Shown: positions 8,620-17,499, counted from the stretch's first letter. The stretch: 36,894 bases of DNA from Pirellula sp. (GCA_025459245.1 JALOQZ010000009.1:1-36894), one strand, 5' to 3'. The notes: generated by a model not told the origin, from the sequence alone. Numbers and translations: made by a program.

Positions 8620-9264
8620 CTATCGGTTTGTCGCTCGATAGGTCTCGAGGAACATCTTTACTGCCGAGTTCGCTATTTTCTTCTTTTGCGGTTTGGTTGG
8701 GTTTGAGGCATTTAAGATGAGTTGAGGCCAAACGCAAAATCCTTCCACCAACATCAGCAGCTGCTTGGACGCGAAAGATGGTTCGCAATCGATGATCTTT
8801 TTTTCCTTCTGGGCTGCGAGAATCCAAAGGACGAGGAGATTCTCAAAAATCTTGGTATTCCCGAACATCTCGTGCCCTAGCTGTGGGTTGCGAATGAATC
8901 GAGAAATCAAGATTCGTCCCAAGACACGCGAATCGGGGTGACAATGGAATTCCATGACCCCCAGGCAGAACTTTTCAAGCTGCGGTTCAAGCGGTTGTGT
9001 GCCGTCGTACTCCAAGGGGACAGCCCGCGCGGCGCTATCTTTTAGCTGGGTGACGATCGCTTCAAAGAGGAGATCTTTGCTAGGAAAGTGGTTGTAGACC
9101 GTGCGTTTCGAAACGTTTGCGCTCTGCGCGATAACGTCCATGCTGGAATTGTCGAACCCCATTTCACTAAAACAGGAGACAGCCGCAGCGAGGATGTCAA
9201 CTCGCTTTCGATCTGTTAGCCGTTCACCGGTTTGCATCGCTCCTAGGTCCCTTCGTTCACACAT
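8620..9264 (-). CDS. TetR/AcrR-family transcriptional regulator
   Basis: This is a one-domain-pair repressor. The N-terminal helix-turn-helix runs from about residue 18 to 65 (ILAAAVSCFSEMGFDNSSMDVIAQSANVSKRTVYNHFPSKDLLF), a textbook TetR_N pattern. The C-terminal ligand-binding and dimer region (FCLGVMEFHCHPDSRVLGRILISRF) resembles the AefR-like group. The track start at 9264 gives 214 residues; the ATG at 9237 (MQTGERLTDRKR) is also possible and still keeps the whole HTH. It is divergent from the RND adaptor and pump genes, the usual arrangement for a repressor of an efflux operon. A palindrome in the shared promoter region is its likely operator. Confidence 0.93.
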   Translation of the reverse strand: MCERRDLGAMQTGERLTDRKRVDILAAAVSCFSEMGFDNSSMDVIAQSANVSKRTVYNHFPSKDLLFEAIVTQLKDSAARAVPLEYDGTQPLEPQLEKFCLGVMEFHCHPDSRVLGRILISRFIRNPQLGHEMFGNTKIFENLLVLWILAAQKEKKIIDCEPSFASKQLLMLVEGFCVWPQLILNASNPTKPQKKKIANSAVKMFLETYRATNR

Positions 9265-9320
9265 TTCTTCTCGGAAACCTCATCTAGCTTAATTGAGGAG
9301 CCACTTACCGCCGAGGGGGC

Positions 9321-9348
9321 TTGACTTCCGGACCATTCAAGGAAGAAT
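9321..9348 (+). promoter_or_regulatory. Candidate promoter of the RND efflux operon
   Basis: TTGACT and AAGAAT are 16 bases apart. Transcription would start near 9355, so the palindrome at 9361-9375 would lie just downstream of +1 and the ribosome-binding site would be intact. A second pair, TTGCAT (9352-9357) and TGTAAT (9375-9380) with a 17-base spacer, frames the palindrome exactly. Its start point would fall inside the ribosome-binding site GGAGGGG, which makes it less likely for the ATG at 9392. Confidence 0.35.
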
Positions 9349-9360
9349 CCCTTGCATGAA

Positions 9361-9375
9361 ACTACACCGTGTAGT
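9361..9375. promoter_or_regulatory. Palindromic operator candidate for the TetR-family regulator
   Basis: ACTACAC-C-GTGTAGT is a perfect 7-bp inverted repeat around a single base. It lies 17 bases before the adaptor start codon and about 97 bases from the divergent regulator start. TetR-type repressors bind such short palindromes next to the gene they control. The sequence supports the palindrome directly; its binding partner is inferred from position. Confidence 0.65.
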
Positions 9376-9391
9376 GTAATATGGAGGGGTA

Positions 9392-10729
9392 ATGATCGAA
9401 CGAATGAAATTCCAGCAGCGTTTGTTTCTCCGATGGCAGCGGGGTGCTTGGCTCGCGGCCAGCTTGGTAATTCTCGGCTGTGGGAAGCATGGATCGGATA
9501 GCAAACATAGCGAGATGGGGGCCAAGGGGGCGGGAATACCGGCGGGAGCCATGACAGAACGCCCCTCGACACCGGTCGATACGATTTTTGCCATCTCCGC
9601 CAGGGTGACCGATTATCGAGAATTCACTGGGAGAACTGCTCCGGCCCACGCCGTCGATGTCCGGCCGCGTGTGAGCGGTTATCTCCTCCAGACTCCCAAC
9701 CAACTCTCCGGTTCGAAGCTGCCGGTGCAACAAGGCGCTCATCGCAGTCCCGTCGCATCCGAGCAGAATCGGGTTCCGGTTTCACACGTTCAGCCGTTTA
9801 TCGTCGAGGTTCGCGAGGGTGAGCGTGTGGAGGTGGGGACTCCGCTCTTTGAGATCGATCCGAGGCCTTATAAGCTCGCACTGGAACAGTCGCGAGGAAA
9901 TCGGATCGCCCTCGAAGCCCAAATAGAGCGGCTTCGGAGCGAGCTAAGTCGACTTCAAAAACTGAAGCCGACCAATTCGATCAGCGACACCGATTTGGAG
10001 CTTGCTCAAGCCAATCTACACGAATCCGAAGGGCAGTACCAAACGCTGCTCGCGATGGAGAGACGGGCTGAGCTCGATCTCGAATTCACTCAAATCAAAG
10101 CCCCCATCGCTGGAGTCTTAGGACGCTCTCTCGTCAACGCAGAAAATGTCGTCTCGGCTGATTCCACCTTGCTCACCACGCTCGTTTCGATCGCACCTAT
10201 TCATGTCTACTTCGATATCGATGAAGCTTCGTTTCTACAGTACCGCTCCCTCGTTCGCGCTGGGAAATTGCCTGACGCGAGCGAAGGAGCCATCCCTGTT
10301 TCTCTCGCATTGACCAAGAGTGAGACGTTTCCCTACAAAGGATTCGTTAACTTTCAAAACAACACGACCGATCTAGGAACCGGCAACACACTCATTCGCG
10401 CCGAATTTGCGAACGAAGACGGAAGCCTAAGCCCCGGTCTGTATGGGAAGGTAAGGGTTCCATTCTCTGCCCCTTACGAAGCGGTCTTGGTCCCCACGAA
10501 GTGTCTTGCCATGGACCAGCAAGGTAAATACTTGATGGTCGTCGGGGATGACAATGTAGTGCACCGGAGAGAAGTACTCGTTGGAACGTCGCACGGTCCG
10601 TATTCGGTGATACGCGAAGGGCTTCAAAGTGGCGAGCAAGTCATCTATGAAGGCTTGCAAAAGATACGCCCCAATGACCGCGTCCAGGCCATACCATCCA
10701 AAACTGCACCTTCGTTCGGGATCCAATAG
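9392..10729 (+). CDS. RND efflux periplasmic adaptor (membrane fusion lipoprotein)
   Basis: This AcrA/MexA-type adaptor links an inner-membrane RND pump to an outer-membrane channel. A lipoprotein signal (LFLRWQRGAWLAASLVILGC) puts the lipidated Cys at residue 30. Half of the lipoyl motif, VDVRPRVSGYL (about 89-99), and the other half, VREGERVEVGTPLFEIDPRPY (about 140-160), are separated by roughly 38 extra residues that AcrA-like proteins normally lack. The alpha-hairpin (about 165-225), the second lipoyl half (FTQIKAPIAGVLGRSLVNAENVV) and the beta-barrel/membrane-proximal domains follow. Length is 445. GGAGGGG lies directly upstream of the ATG at 9392; an ATG at 9404 is an alternative. The pump gene starts four bases after the stop. 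No TolC-type gene accompanies it. Confidence 0.93.
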   Translation: MIERMKFQQRLFLRWQRGAWLAASLVILGCGKHGSDSKHSEMGAKGAGIPAGAMTERPSTPVDTIFAISARVTDYREFTGRTAPAHAVDVRPRVSGYLLQTPNQLSGSKLPVQQGAHRSPVASEQNRVPVSHVQPFIVEVREGERVEVGTPLFEIDPRPYKLALEQSRGNRIALEAQIERLRSELSRLQKLKPTNSISDTDLELAQANLHESEGQYQTLLAMERRAELDLEFTQIKAPIAGVLGRSLVNAENVVSADSTLLTTLVSIAPIHVYFDIDEASFLQYRSLVRAGKLPDASEGAIPVSLALTKSETFPYKGFVNFQNNTTDLGTGNTLIRAEFANEDGSLSPGLYGKVRVPFSAPYEAVLVPTKCLAMDQQGKYLMVVGDDNVVHRREVLVGTSHGPYSVIREGLQSGEQVIYEGLQKIRPNDRVQAIPSKTAPSFGIQ

Positions 10730-10733
10730 CTCG

Positions 10734-13700
10734 ATGACTATTTCCAGCTATTTCATTTCAAGGCCCGTCGCGGCGAATGTGATCGCGATTCTTACTGTGC
10801 TATTCGGGCTTGTCGCCGCGATCAATTTGCCCGTGGAGCGATACCCGAATATCACCCCTCCGACCATTCAAGTCACGGCGAGTTATCCAGGAGCCAATGC
10901 CCGAGTGGTTTCGGATACGGTGGCATCTGTTGTCGAACAGCAGATCAACGGCGTCGAGCGAATGCTGTACATGTCTTCGACATCCTCATCCAATGGTTCT
11001 TACTCGCTCACCGTCACGTTTGAAGTTGGCACCGATCTCGATCAGGCGCAAGTACTTGTTCAGAACCGAGTCGCCTTGGCCGAACCCCTTCTTCCTGCCG
11101 AAGTGCGACAACAGGGTTTAAGTGTCAAAAAGCAATCGACCAATATCCTTCTGGTTGCATCGCTGATTTCCCCCGACAAAACATTCGACAGTCTCTTTCT
11201 TAGCAACTATGCCAATCTACGACTGCGCGATGAGTTGAGCCGAGTACCGGGAGTGGGGGAAGTCACCGTCAGCGGCAGCGGTGCGTACAGCATGCGAATT
11301 TGGGTAGATCCAACACGTCTCGAAGCGCGTGGTTTGACGTTCCAAGATTTGCTTTCGCAGCTCAGGCAACAAAATATTCAAGTTGCGGCAGGGCAAATCG
11401 GGCAACCACCGAATGAGAATGCCCCCGACTTTCAGTTGACGATCAGCGCATTAGGAAGATTGAGCGCTCCAGAACAATTCGAAAACGTCATCATCAAATT
11501 CTCGGAGGATGGGTCGCTCACTTACTTGAGAGACGTGGCGCGAGTTGAAATTGGGGCGCAATCGTATGACTCCTTTGCTCAGCGCGGTGGGATCGACTCC
11601 GCAAGCGTCTTGATTTATCAATTGCCTGGTGCCAATGCCCTCGAAGTCGCGGAGCGTGTTCGCGTTGCGATGAACAAGCTGGCGCAGTCGTTTCCCAAAG
11701 GAATGGAATACGATATCCCATTCGACACGACGACGTTTGTGTCGGAAGCAATCCATGAAGTCTACAAAACATTGGCTGAGGCGGGAGTCCTCGTTCTCGT
11801 TGTGATTCTCGTCTTCTTGCAGGACTGGCGAGCGGTACTCATTCCAGCCACCACGGTCCCGGTGACGATTATCGGCGCGTTCGCAGCCATGCCGTTTCTT
11901 GGATTCTCGATCAATCTATTAACACTATTCGGTTTGGTTCTGGCGATTGGAATCGTCGTTGATGATGCGATCGTCATTGTCGAGAATGCCGCGCATCACA
12001 TCGAAAAGGGAGAGGCACCCAAGCAAGCGACGGAGCGCGCCATGCGGGAAGTAACAGGACCTGTGATCGGTATCACCGCTGTCTTGCTCGCCGTGTTCGT
12101 ACCAACTATTTTCCTCGGTGGTATTACCGGTGAGTTGTATCGCCAGTTTGCGTTGACCATTGCTGCAACGGCGCTCATCAGCGCCGTCAACGCGTTGACA
12201 CTCAAGCCGGCGCAATGCGCCACTTGGTTGAAACCCGCCCGGGGTAAGAAGTTCTTTCTAGCTCGATGGTTCAATGCCGTGTTCCGATGGGTGGAGGGTT
12301 GGTACGTATTCTTTTTGAAAGGTGTGCTGAGAGCCTGGCCCGTCACCTTGATCGCTTTTGCGCTTTTGATCGGCGGAACGATTTGGTGGTACGCCAAGAT
12401 GCCAACAGGTTTTCTTCCGTCGGAAGATCAAGGCTATCTGATCACAGCGATTCAGCTTCCCGATGCCGCTTCTCAAGCGAGAACGCGCGAGGTGATCGAT
12501 CAAGTCAACGAAATATTGGCCGAGACGGAGGGTGTGGAAACTTGGTTCACTCTCGGGGGTACTTCGTTGTTGGAGGGGAGTCAATCCTCCAATGCAGCCA
12601 CAGTATTTGTGCGCACACTCCCTTGGGAAGAAAGGACGACCGAGGAGCTCTCGCAAGAGCGCATCGTCGAGAATTTGATGCGACGGTTAGGGGCGATCAA
12701 GGAGGCATTCATCTTGGTAATCACTCCCCCCGCAATTCAAGGCCTCGGGGTCGGAGGTGGCTTTGAAATGCAAGTCGAAGATCGAGGGGGCGTCGGTTTG
12801 GTCGAGTTGCAAGCGGCGGTGAACAAAATCGTAGCCGAGGCGCAACAGCAACCCGAATTGACACGAGTGAACTCTACGTTTCGCGCAGGAGTTCCTCAAA
12901 TCTTTGCCGATATCGACCGTGCCCGAGTGATGTCGATGCAAGTTCCGATCGGTGATTTGTTTAATACCATGCAAGCTGCTTTAGGTTCCGCTTACGTCAA
13001 CGATTTTAATTTGTATGGACGAACGTATCGCGTAACAGTCCAAGCGGATGAAGAGTTTCGCGATAGCGTGGATGATCTGCGAAAGCTAAAGGTGCGAAAC
13101 ACCAAAGGTGATATGGTTTCGCTCGGAAGTGTCATGGATATCGAAGATGCGTTCGGAGCCCAGATCGTTCGCAGGTTCAATCTTTATCCCTCCGCGACGA
13201 TCACCGGCTCGGCGACACCGGGCAAGAGTTCCGGCGAAGCATTGCAAAAGATGGAGCAGTTAGCGGATGAATGCTTTGGCGATGCCATCGGATTTGACTG
13301 GAGCGGTGTTTCCCTGCAAGAGAAGAACAGCAAGGGGGAAGAGATCTATATCTTTGGTTTGGCCGTGTTGCTGGTCTATCTTATCCTCGCGTTCTTGTAT
13401 GAAAGCTGGATCCTTCCCATCGCCGTCGTGCTTGTAGTGCCGCTGGGGTTGCTTGGAACCGTAGCGGCCATTTGGTGGGCAGGGATGGACAACAACGTGT
13501 ATGTTCAAATCGGTATCGTCTTGATCATCGCTTTGGCCAGTAAGAATGCCATCTTGATCGTCGAGTTTGCACGCGAGCTTCATGAGTCGGGGCAATCGGT
13601 TTGGGAGGCTGCCGTCGAAGGCTCCCGCGCGCGATTCCGGCCGATTTTGATGACCTCGATCGCCTTCATTTTAGGGGTGCTGCCGTTGGTATTCGCCGAG

Positions 13701-13874
13701 GGAGCTGCCGCGGCGAGCCGAAGAGCGCTAGGGACGGCCGTTTGCGGCGGAATGATTACGTCGACTGTCCTCGCGGTTTTCTTTACCCCGGTCTTTTACT
13801 ACGTTTGTCAACGAATTGCGAACCGTTTTAAACAGGATCCAGATCCGATTGAGAACTCCGTTCCCGGCGAGTAA
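10734..13874 (+). CDS. RND multidrug efflux pump inner-membrane permease (HAE1/AcrB type)
   Basis: This is a proton-driven trimeric exporter of hydrophobic and amphiphilic compounds. TM1 starts at residue ~5 (FISRPVAANVIAILTVLFGLVAAINLPVERYP). TM4 carries the proton-relay aspartates (GLVLAIGIVVDDAIVIVENA), TM10 the conserved lysine (GIVLIIALASKNAILIVEFARE), and the final helices end at FFTPVFYYV. Two large periplasmic loops are present, so the protein is full length at 1046 residues. The ORF track starts at 10629 inside the adaptor gene. The Met at 10734 (MTISSYFISRPV) is the family N-terminus and follows the adaptor stop by four bases, consistent with translational coupling. Substrate is unknown. 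It is presumably repressed by the adjacent TetR-family protein. Confidence 0.95.
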   Translation: MTISSYFISRPVAANVIAILTVLFGLVAAINLPVERYPNITPPTIQVTASYPGANARVVSDTVASVVEQQINGVERMLYMSSTSSSNGSYSLTVTFEVGTDLDQAQVLVQNRVALAEPLLPAEVRQQGLSVKKQSTNILLVASLISPDKTFDSLFLSNYANLRLRDELSRVPGVGEVTVSGSGAYSMRIWVDPTRLEARGLTFQDLLSQLRQQNIQVAAGQIGQPPNENAPDFQLTISALGRLSAPEQFENVIIKFSEDGSLTYLRDVARVEIGAQSYDSFAQRGGIDSASVLIYQLPGANALEVAERVRVAMNKLAQSFPKGMEYDIPFDTTTFVSEAIHEVYKTLAEAGVLVLVVILVFLQDWRAVLIPATTVPVTIIGAFAAMPFLGFSINLLTLFGLVLAIGIVVDDAIVIVENAAHHIEKGEAPKQATERAMREVTGPVIGITAVLLAVFVPTIFLGGITGELYRQFALTIAATALISAVNALTLKPAQCATWLKPARGKKFFLARWFNAVFRWVEGWYVFFLKGVLRAWPVTLIAFALLIGGTIWWYAKMPTGFLPSEDQGYLITAIQLPDAASQARTREVIDQVNEILAETEGVETWFTLGGTSLLEGSQSSNAATVFVRTLPWEERTTEELSQERIVENLMRRLGAIKEAFILVITPPAIQGLGVGGGFEMQVEDRGGVGLVELQAAVNKIVAEAQQQPELTRVNSTFRAGVPQIFADIDRARVMSMQVPIGDLFNTMQAALGSAYVNDFNLYGRTYRVTVQADEEFRDSVDDLRKLKVRNTKGDMVSLGSVMDIEDAFGAQIVRRFNLYPSATITGSATPGKSSGEALQKMEQLADECFGDAIGFDWSGVSLQEKNSKGEEIYIFGLAVLLVYLILAFLYESWILPIAVVLVVPLGLLGTVAAIWWAGMDNNVYVQIGIVLIIALASKNAILIVEFARELHESGQSVWEAAVEGSRARFRPILMTSIAFILGVLPLVFAEGAAAASRRALGTAVCGGMITSTVLAVFFTPVFYYVCQRIANRFKQDPDPIENSVPGE

Positions 13875-14031
13875 AGGTGGCTATCGAGGGGGCGTTCCGC
13901 CGGGCGTTTTCCCCATAGTTGCTGGACGACCAATTGCTGGAATGCCATCTACCTGAAAGGCAAACAAACCGACTAAAATGATGCCTTCGGTTTTCTTTCC
14001 TTCCTTACCGCCGTTCTAAGAGGCAACACCA

Positions 14032-14937
14032 GTGAAACAATCCCTCCCCTCGGTCTCCCGTCGATCTTGGATCCAGCAATCCGCTCTCGCGTCGGGTGCT
14101 ATGCTCGCAGCACCGAGTTTGGTCAGCGCCGCCAAGCCTGCTCCCAAGAAGCTTCTTTTTTATTGCCGAAGCGCTGGATTCGAACATTCGGTGGTGAAGC
14201 GTAATAACGGTGCTCCTTCGTATGCCGAACGGATGATGGACCAGTTCGCAACCAAATATGGTTTCGAAGTCACGAGTACGAAAGACGGACGCATCTTCGA
14301 TAAAGATTACGAAGCGTTTGATGGCTTCCTCTTTTATACAACAGAAGACTTGACCAAGCCTGGTGGCGACAAAGAGCCGCCGATGACAGCGCAAGGGAAG
14401 AAGAACTTTTTGGAAGCGATCGCGGCAGGAAAGGGTTTCGCGGGCAGCCACTGCGCGTCCGATACCTTCCATAGTCCTGGCGATCGGACCAAAGCGTCGG
14501 CTGAGATCGATCCGTACATCCAAATGATCGGTGGAGAGTTTATCCGCCACGGTCGGCAGCAGAATGCAACGATGCGGGTTACGAGTAAAGGCTTTCCTGG
14601 CCTAGACAAAGCTGGAGAGGAATTTACCTTGCACGAAGAGTGGTACTCCTTGAAGAACTTCAATCCCGACATGCACGTCATTTTGGTCCAAGAAACCAAA
14701 GGGATGCAGGACAAAGACTATGACCGTCCTCCCTACCCGGCGACTTGGGCGCGCATGCACGGGAAGGGTCGAGTCTTTTACACGTCGATGGGACACCGCG
14801 AAGACGTTTGGGCAAATCCCTTGTTCGAGTCCATCTTCATCGGTGGTTTGCGATGGGTTCTCAAAGAGGTCGAAGCAGAGGTGCCGGGCAATCTAGCACA
14901 GGTAGCACCAGAAGCTTCGGTTTTGCCGAAGCTCTAG
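14032..14937 (+). CDS. ThuA-like domain protein with Tat-type leader
   Basis: The ThuA-like fold is related to class I glutamine amidotransferases and is common in planctomycetes, usually with unproven roles in carbohydrate metabolism. The N-terminus (VSRRSWIQQSALASGAMLAAPSLVSAA) looks like a twin-arginine signal peptide, so the protein is probably exported. The core runs from about residue 40 to 285: LLFYCRSAGFEHSVV, FDGFLFYTTEDL, GKGFAGSHCASDTFH (the position of the amidotransferase-like nucleophile elbow), GGEFIRHG, LHEEWYSLKNF and GRVFYTSMGHREDVW. The start codon is GTG. It converges with the cotH operon and has its own strong terminator. Function beyond the fold is not known. Confidence 0.88.
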   Translation: MKQSLPSVSRRSWIQQSALASGAMLAAPSLVSAAKPAPKKLLFYCRSAGFEHSVVKRNNGAPSYAERMMDQFATKYGFEVTSTKDGRIFDKDYEAFDGFLFYTTEDLTKPGGDKEPPMTAQGKKNFLEAIAAGKGFAGSHCASDTFHSPGDRTKASAEIDPYIQMIGGEFIRHGRQQNATMRVTSKGFPGLDKAGEEFTLHEEWYSLKNFNPDMHVILVQETKGMQDKDYDRPPYPATWARMHGKGRVFYTSMGHREDVWANPLFESIFIGGLRWVLKEVEAEVPGNLAQVAPEASVLPKL

Positions 14938-15000
14938 ACTTTAACTGCAATGGGTTGCCGTAGCGAAATCGTTTCGAAACAATCCTCGCCATTACTGAGC

Positions 15001-15033
15001 CCTCGCCGCTACTGTGCGGCGAGGTATTTTTTT
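15001..15033 (+). terminator. Intrinsic terminator of the ThuA-like gene, overlapping the cotH 3' end
   Basis: CCTCGCCGC and GCGGCGAGG form a perfect 9-bp stem around TACTGT and are followed by TATTTTTTT. Most of the hairpin and all of the T-run lie inside the last codons of the convergent CotH gene (stop at 15009), where the T-run encodes the Lys-Lys near the C-terminus. There is no T-run on the other side, so it acts on the plus strand only. Confidence 0.85.
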
Positions 15034-17444
15034 AGGTACTCATACCGAGCCTTGGCAAAGTCGAGAATGGACATGTCGCGACCAGAAGCCCCGGTTTCGG
15101 ATTCTAGCGCAACCGCTTTCTGAAATGCCTCGTACGATTCGAGTTTGCGCGTATCCTGCTTTACCAATGGATCAATCATTGGAACGTAATGTTCGATTCG
15201 AGATCGCAAGAAATCCCCGCCGAGTATCTCCTCGTTGATCTTTGCGAGAATTTCCAAGTAGCGAGCTCGGTACTTCGGTACAGCGAGAAGTTTGCTACGA
15301 AGCGGCTTGGAGGGATCGTTGAGGCCGGTGAGCGGGTCGAGTTCTGCCGGAGATCGACCGCCTGCCGCTCCACCGCCAACACCACGCGTTGGGCCTTGCT
15401 CGCGACCACCACCCCCACGATTTGGCCGGCCAGGCCCACCCATGCCAGGCCCACCCATGCCAGGGCCCATCGGCGGTTTGAGCGTTTCGTTCGCGTCATG
15501 AATGGCTACGTGAAAGACACCTTGGCTATCGCGGTAAAGCGAATAATCGCTCGCGCGTGTCCAATAGCCATCGCTGTTGACCAATCCGATATCGAGCGCG
15601 AGAAAATGCAGAGCCCCTTCAACGTTCAGAATGGGTTCAATCTTTGCGGGTAGTTCCTCGATAGGAGTCGTGTTGAGAACTTTGCATAGTTCAACGAGCG
15701 CCTGCCAATCTTCCTTGCGATCCTTGCTCTTGATCTGATAGGTTCGTTTGTAGGCCTCGACATCATCGCCAACAAATTCCAAACCACCTCGCCCTCCTGG
15801 GCTACCTGGCACCTTCCATCGAGCCCCTTTGGAGTCCGGGAATCTCGCTTCGACGAACTCCTTGTTGAACTGCTCTGCGTTGACATAGAGTCCCCAGCTT
15901 TCACCGTTGATCACGACGTGAACAAAGTTTGCAACCGGAGCGAGTGTGTATTTCTGAGCCGCCTCCAAATAAAGCACCGTGCGCAAGAAGCTCGGGTCTT
16001 CGTGCGCATTCAACAGGTTGAGTGTTTTGCGACCATAAAGACGCTGATCTTCATCGACGAAGTCCATCGATAGGTTTAGCGACCGCTTGCTCCCCGCAGG
16101 TACCATTCCAAAGGAGGACATGCCGCGAAAGTGGACTCCGACTTGAGGGTACTCTTTGCCATCCACGAAGAGATTGGCCGGAACCTCGACATCGGTGTTA
16201 TTGAAGTCGGCGAGCTCTGCCTCCCAGTCGTTCCCTTCGAAGCTCAAAAACAATGTTCGAATCGCATTGTCGGTGTACAAGGACTCGTCCGGATAGCTCT
16301 TCACGTCTTCGACTGCAACACGCGGGCCGGGAGAAGTAGGTTCTGCACCGCGCCGCCCCGGAGGTCCGAATCCAGGACCGCCCCCAGGGCCCCCCGGCCC
16401 ACCGGGGCCAAAACCGCCTGGGCCACCCGGTCCAGCCGGGCCACCAGGCCCAAACCCGCCCGGTCCACCTCGACCTCCCGGGCCTCCTCGACCGCCGGGC
16501 CCGCCGGGGCCACGATTCGGTTGAGATTTCAAAAACTGTCGCGCTTCGTCCCTCTCCGATCGATCCAGCCTTTCGTTTCCATCTTTATCAAATTGAGCGA
16601 CCAGTTTTCTGGTCTCCGACATAGGACCGCCACCCATTCGGAAGGCAGGAGCTGGGAACGTGAACTTTGATCCAGTCTTCTTTTCCCACTCCCCCTTTTG
16701 TTGGTCAGTCAGTAGGGCAAGAATCTTGGCTTCACTTTCGTTTGCACCTGCAGCCTCAGGACCGTTTGGCCCAAAGCCGGGAGGACCAAATTCGCCTGGC
16801 GCCCCTGGAGGCGGGCCAAATCCTCCAGGCCCACGCGGACCGCCCCCGAACAGACCGCCGAACCATCCGGGCCCGTCGCCATTTCTGGAGTCCTGGAACG
16901 AGATTCCCAGCGGCTCGAGAATTTCACGTAGCGATTCACGTTGAACGCCGCTCAATTGAAGTTCATCGTGCAGTTGCTTTTCCGCCCAAGCTCGAATCCC
17001 CTTGCGTTGTAGCTGCAATTGATTCAGCCGCTTCATCTGATTTTCATTCAGCAGCTTGCGAATCCTCTCTTCGGATTCGCGTTGACTCTTCTCGTTCTGA
17101 TCCCGCATACGCCTTAAGGTGTCATCGCGTTGATTCGGATCCATTTCAGGCAGCGCTGCGAAATCGATCTCCGACATCGACTTCTCGATCGCCTTACGAT
17201 GTTCGTCCTGGATCGAACCCAATGACTCTCGCTGCGTCTCCTCCAGCTTTAGTTCTTTGAGAACTTCGTCCAAGGACAAAAGACTCAATAGAGATTCGTC
17301 GGGGCCTCGTCCCGGCTGCCCGGGGATGTTTCGTCCCATCCCCGGCGGCTGAGCGAGCGAAGGAATGGGAAAATAGGCATGAAATGCGGCTGCTGCTCCG
17401 GTGCAAGCAATAGTTCCGAGTAACCATCGAAGATGAGACTTCAT
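15009..17444 (-). CDS. CotH-family protein kinase-like protein with EF-hand and Gly/Pro-rich linkers
   Basis: CotH proteins are atypical secreted or spore-coat protein kinases. The 811-residue product has a signal peptide (about 1-31), a charged helical region (about 50-180) of Spy-like character, a Gly/Pro-rich tract (190-230) and one canonical EF-hand loop (DKDGNERLDRSE, 286-297). A collagen-like GPGG tract (310-366) and the CotH domain (about 385-760) follow. The CotH domain shows VHFRGMSSFG, KRSLNLSMDF (candidate nucleotide-binding Lys), LNLLNAHEDPSFLR, GLYVNAEQFNKEF, NSDGYWTR and FHVAIHDANETL (candidate catalytic and metal Asp). A third Gly-rich insert (660-695) sits just after that Asp. 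AAAGGA lies seven bases before the ATG. It is the last gene of the VTC/DUF4956/CotH operon. Substrate unknown. Confidence 0.9.
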   Translation of the reverse strand: MKSHLRWLLGTIACTGAAAAFHAYFPIPSLAQPPGMGRNIPGQPGRGPDESLLSLLSLDEVLKELKLEETQRESLGSIQDEHRKAIEKSMSEIDFAALPEMDPNQRDDTLRRMRDQNEKSQRESEERIRKLLNENQMKRLNQLQLQRKGIRAWAEKQLHDELQLSGVQRESLREILEPLGISFQDSRNGDGPGWFGGLFGGGPRGPGGFGPPPGAPGEFGPPGFGPNGPEAAGANESEAKILALLTDQQKGEWEKKTGSKFTFPAPAFRMGGGPMSETRKLVAQFDKDGNERLDRSERDEARQFLKSQPNRGPGGPGGRGGPGGRGGPGGFGPGGPAGPGGPGGFGPGGPGGPGGGPGFGPPGRRGAEPTSPGPRVAVEDVKSYPDESLYTDNAIRTLFLSFEGNDWEAELADFNNTDVEVPANLFVDGKEYPQVGVHFRGMSSFGMVPAGSKRSLNLSMDFVDEDQRLYGRKTLNLLNAHEDPSFLRTVLYLEAAQKYTLAPVANFVHVVINGESWGLYVNAEQFNKEFVEARFPDSKGARWKVPGSPGGRGGLEFVGDDVEAYKRTYQIKSKDRKEDWQALVELCKVLNTTPIEELPAKIEPILNVEGALHFLALDIGLVNSDGYWTRASDYSLYRDSQGVFHVAIHDANETLKPPMGPGMGGPGMGGPGRPNRGGGGREQGPTRGVGGGAAGGRSPAELDPLTGLNDPSKPLRSKLLAVPKYRARYLEILAKINEEILGGDFLRSRIEHYVPMIDPLVKQDTRKLESYEAFQKAVALESETGASGRDMSILDFAKARYEYLKKYLAAQ
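15430..15470. repeat. 15-bp tandem repeat within cotH (Gly-Pro-Gly-Met-Gly)
   Basis: CCAGGCCCACCCATG occurs twice in perfect tandem plus a partial third copy. It encodes MGGPG units just after the predicted metal-binding Asp of the kinase fold. It is a likely site for slippage-driven length change. Confidence 0.75.
16347..16517. repeat. GC-rich low-complexity tract in cotH encoding GPGG repeats
   Basis: About 57 codons of imperfect Gly/Pro repeats (GPGGPGGRGG, GFGPGGPAGP) lie between the EF-hand and the kinase-like domain. A shorter relative is at 16755-16877. They are probably flexible extracellular linkers; true collagen-type Gly-X-Y phasing is only partial. Confidence 0.85.
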
Positions 17445-17499
17445 CCATTATTCCTTTGACTGTAGAGGAGAATTATTCTGAGAGGGGCGAGGGATCCGG

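Noticed and set aside
16347-16517. GC-rich repeats considered as a CRISPR or intergenic repeat
   Set aside because: No spacers and no regular unit; the sequence is an in-frame Gly/Pro-rich protein segment.
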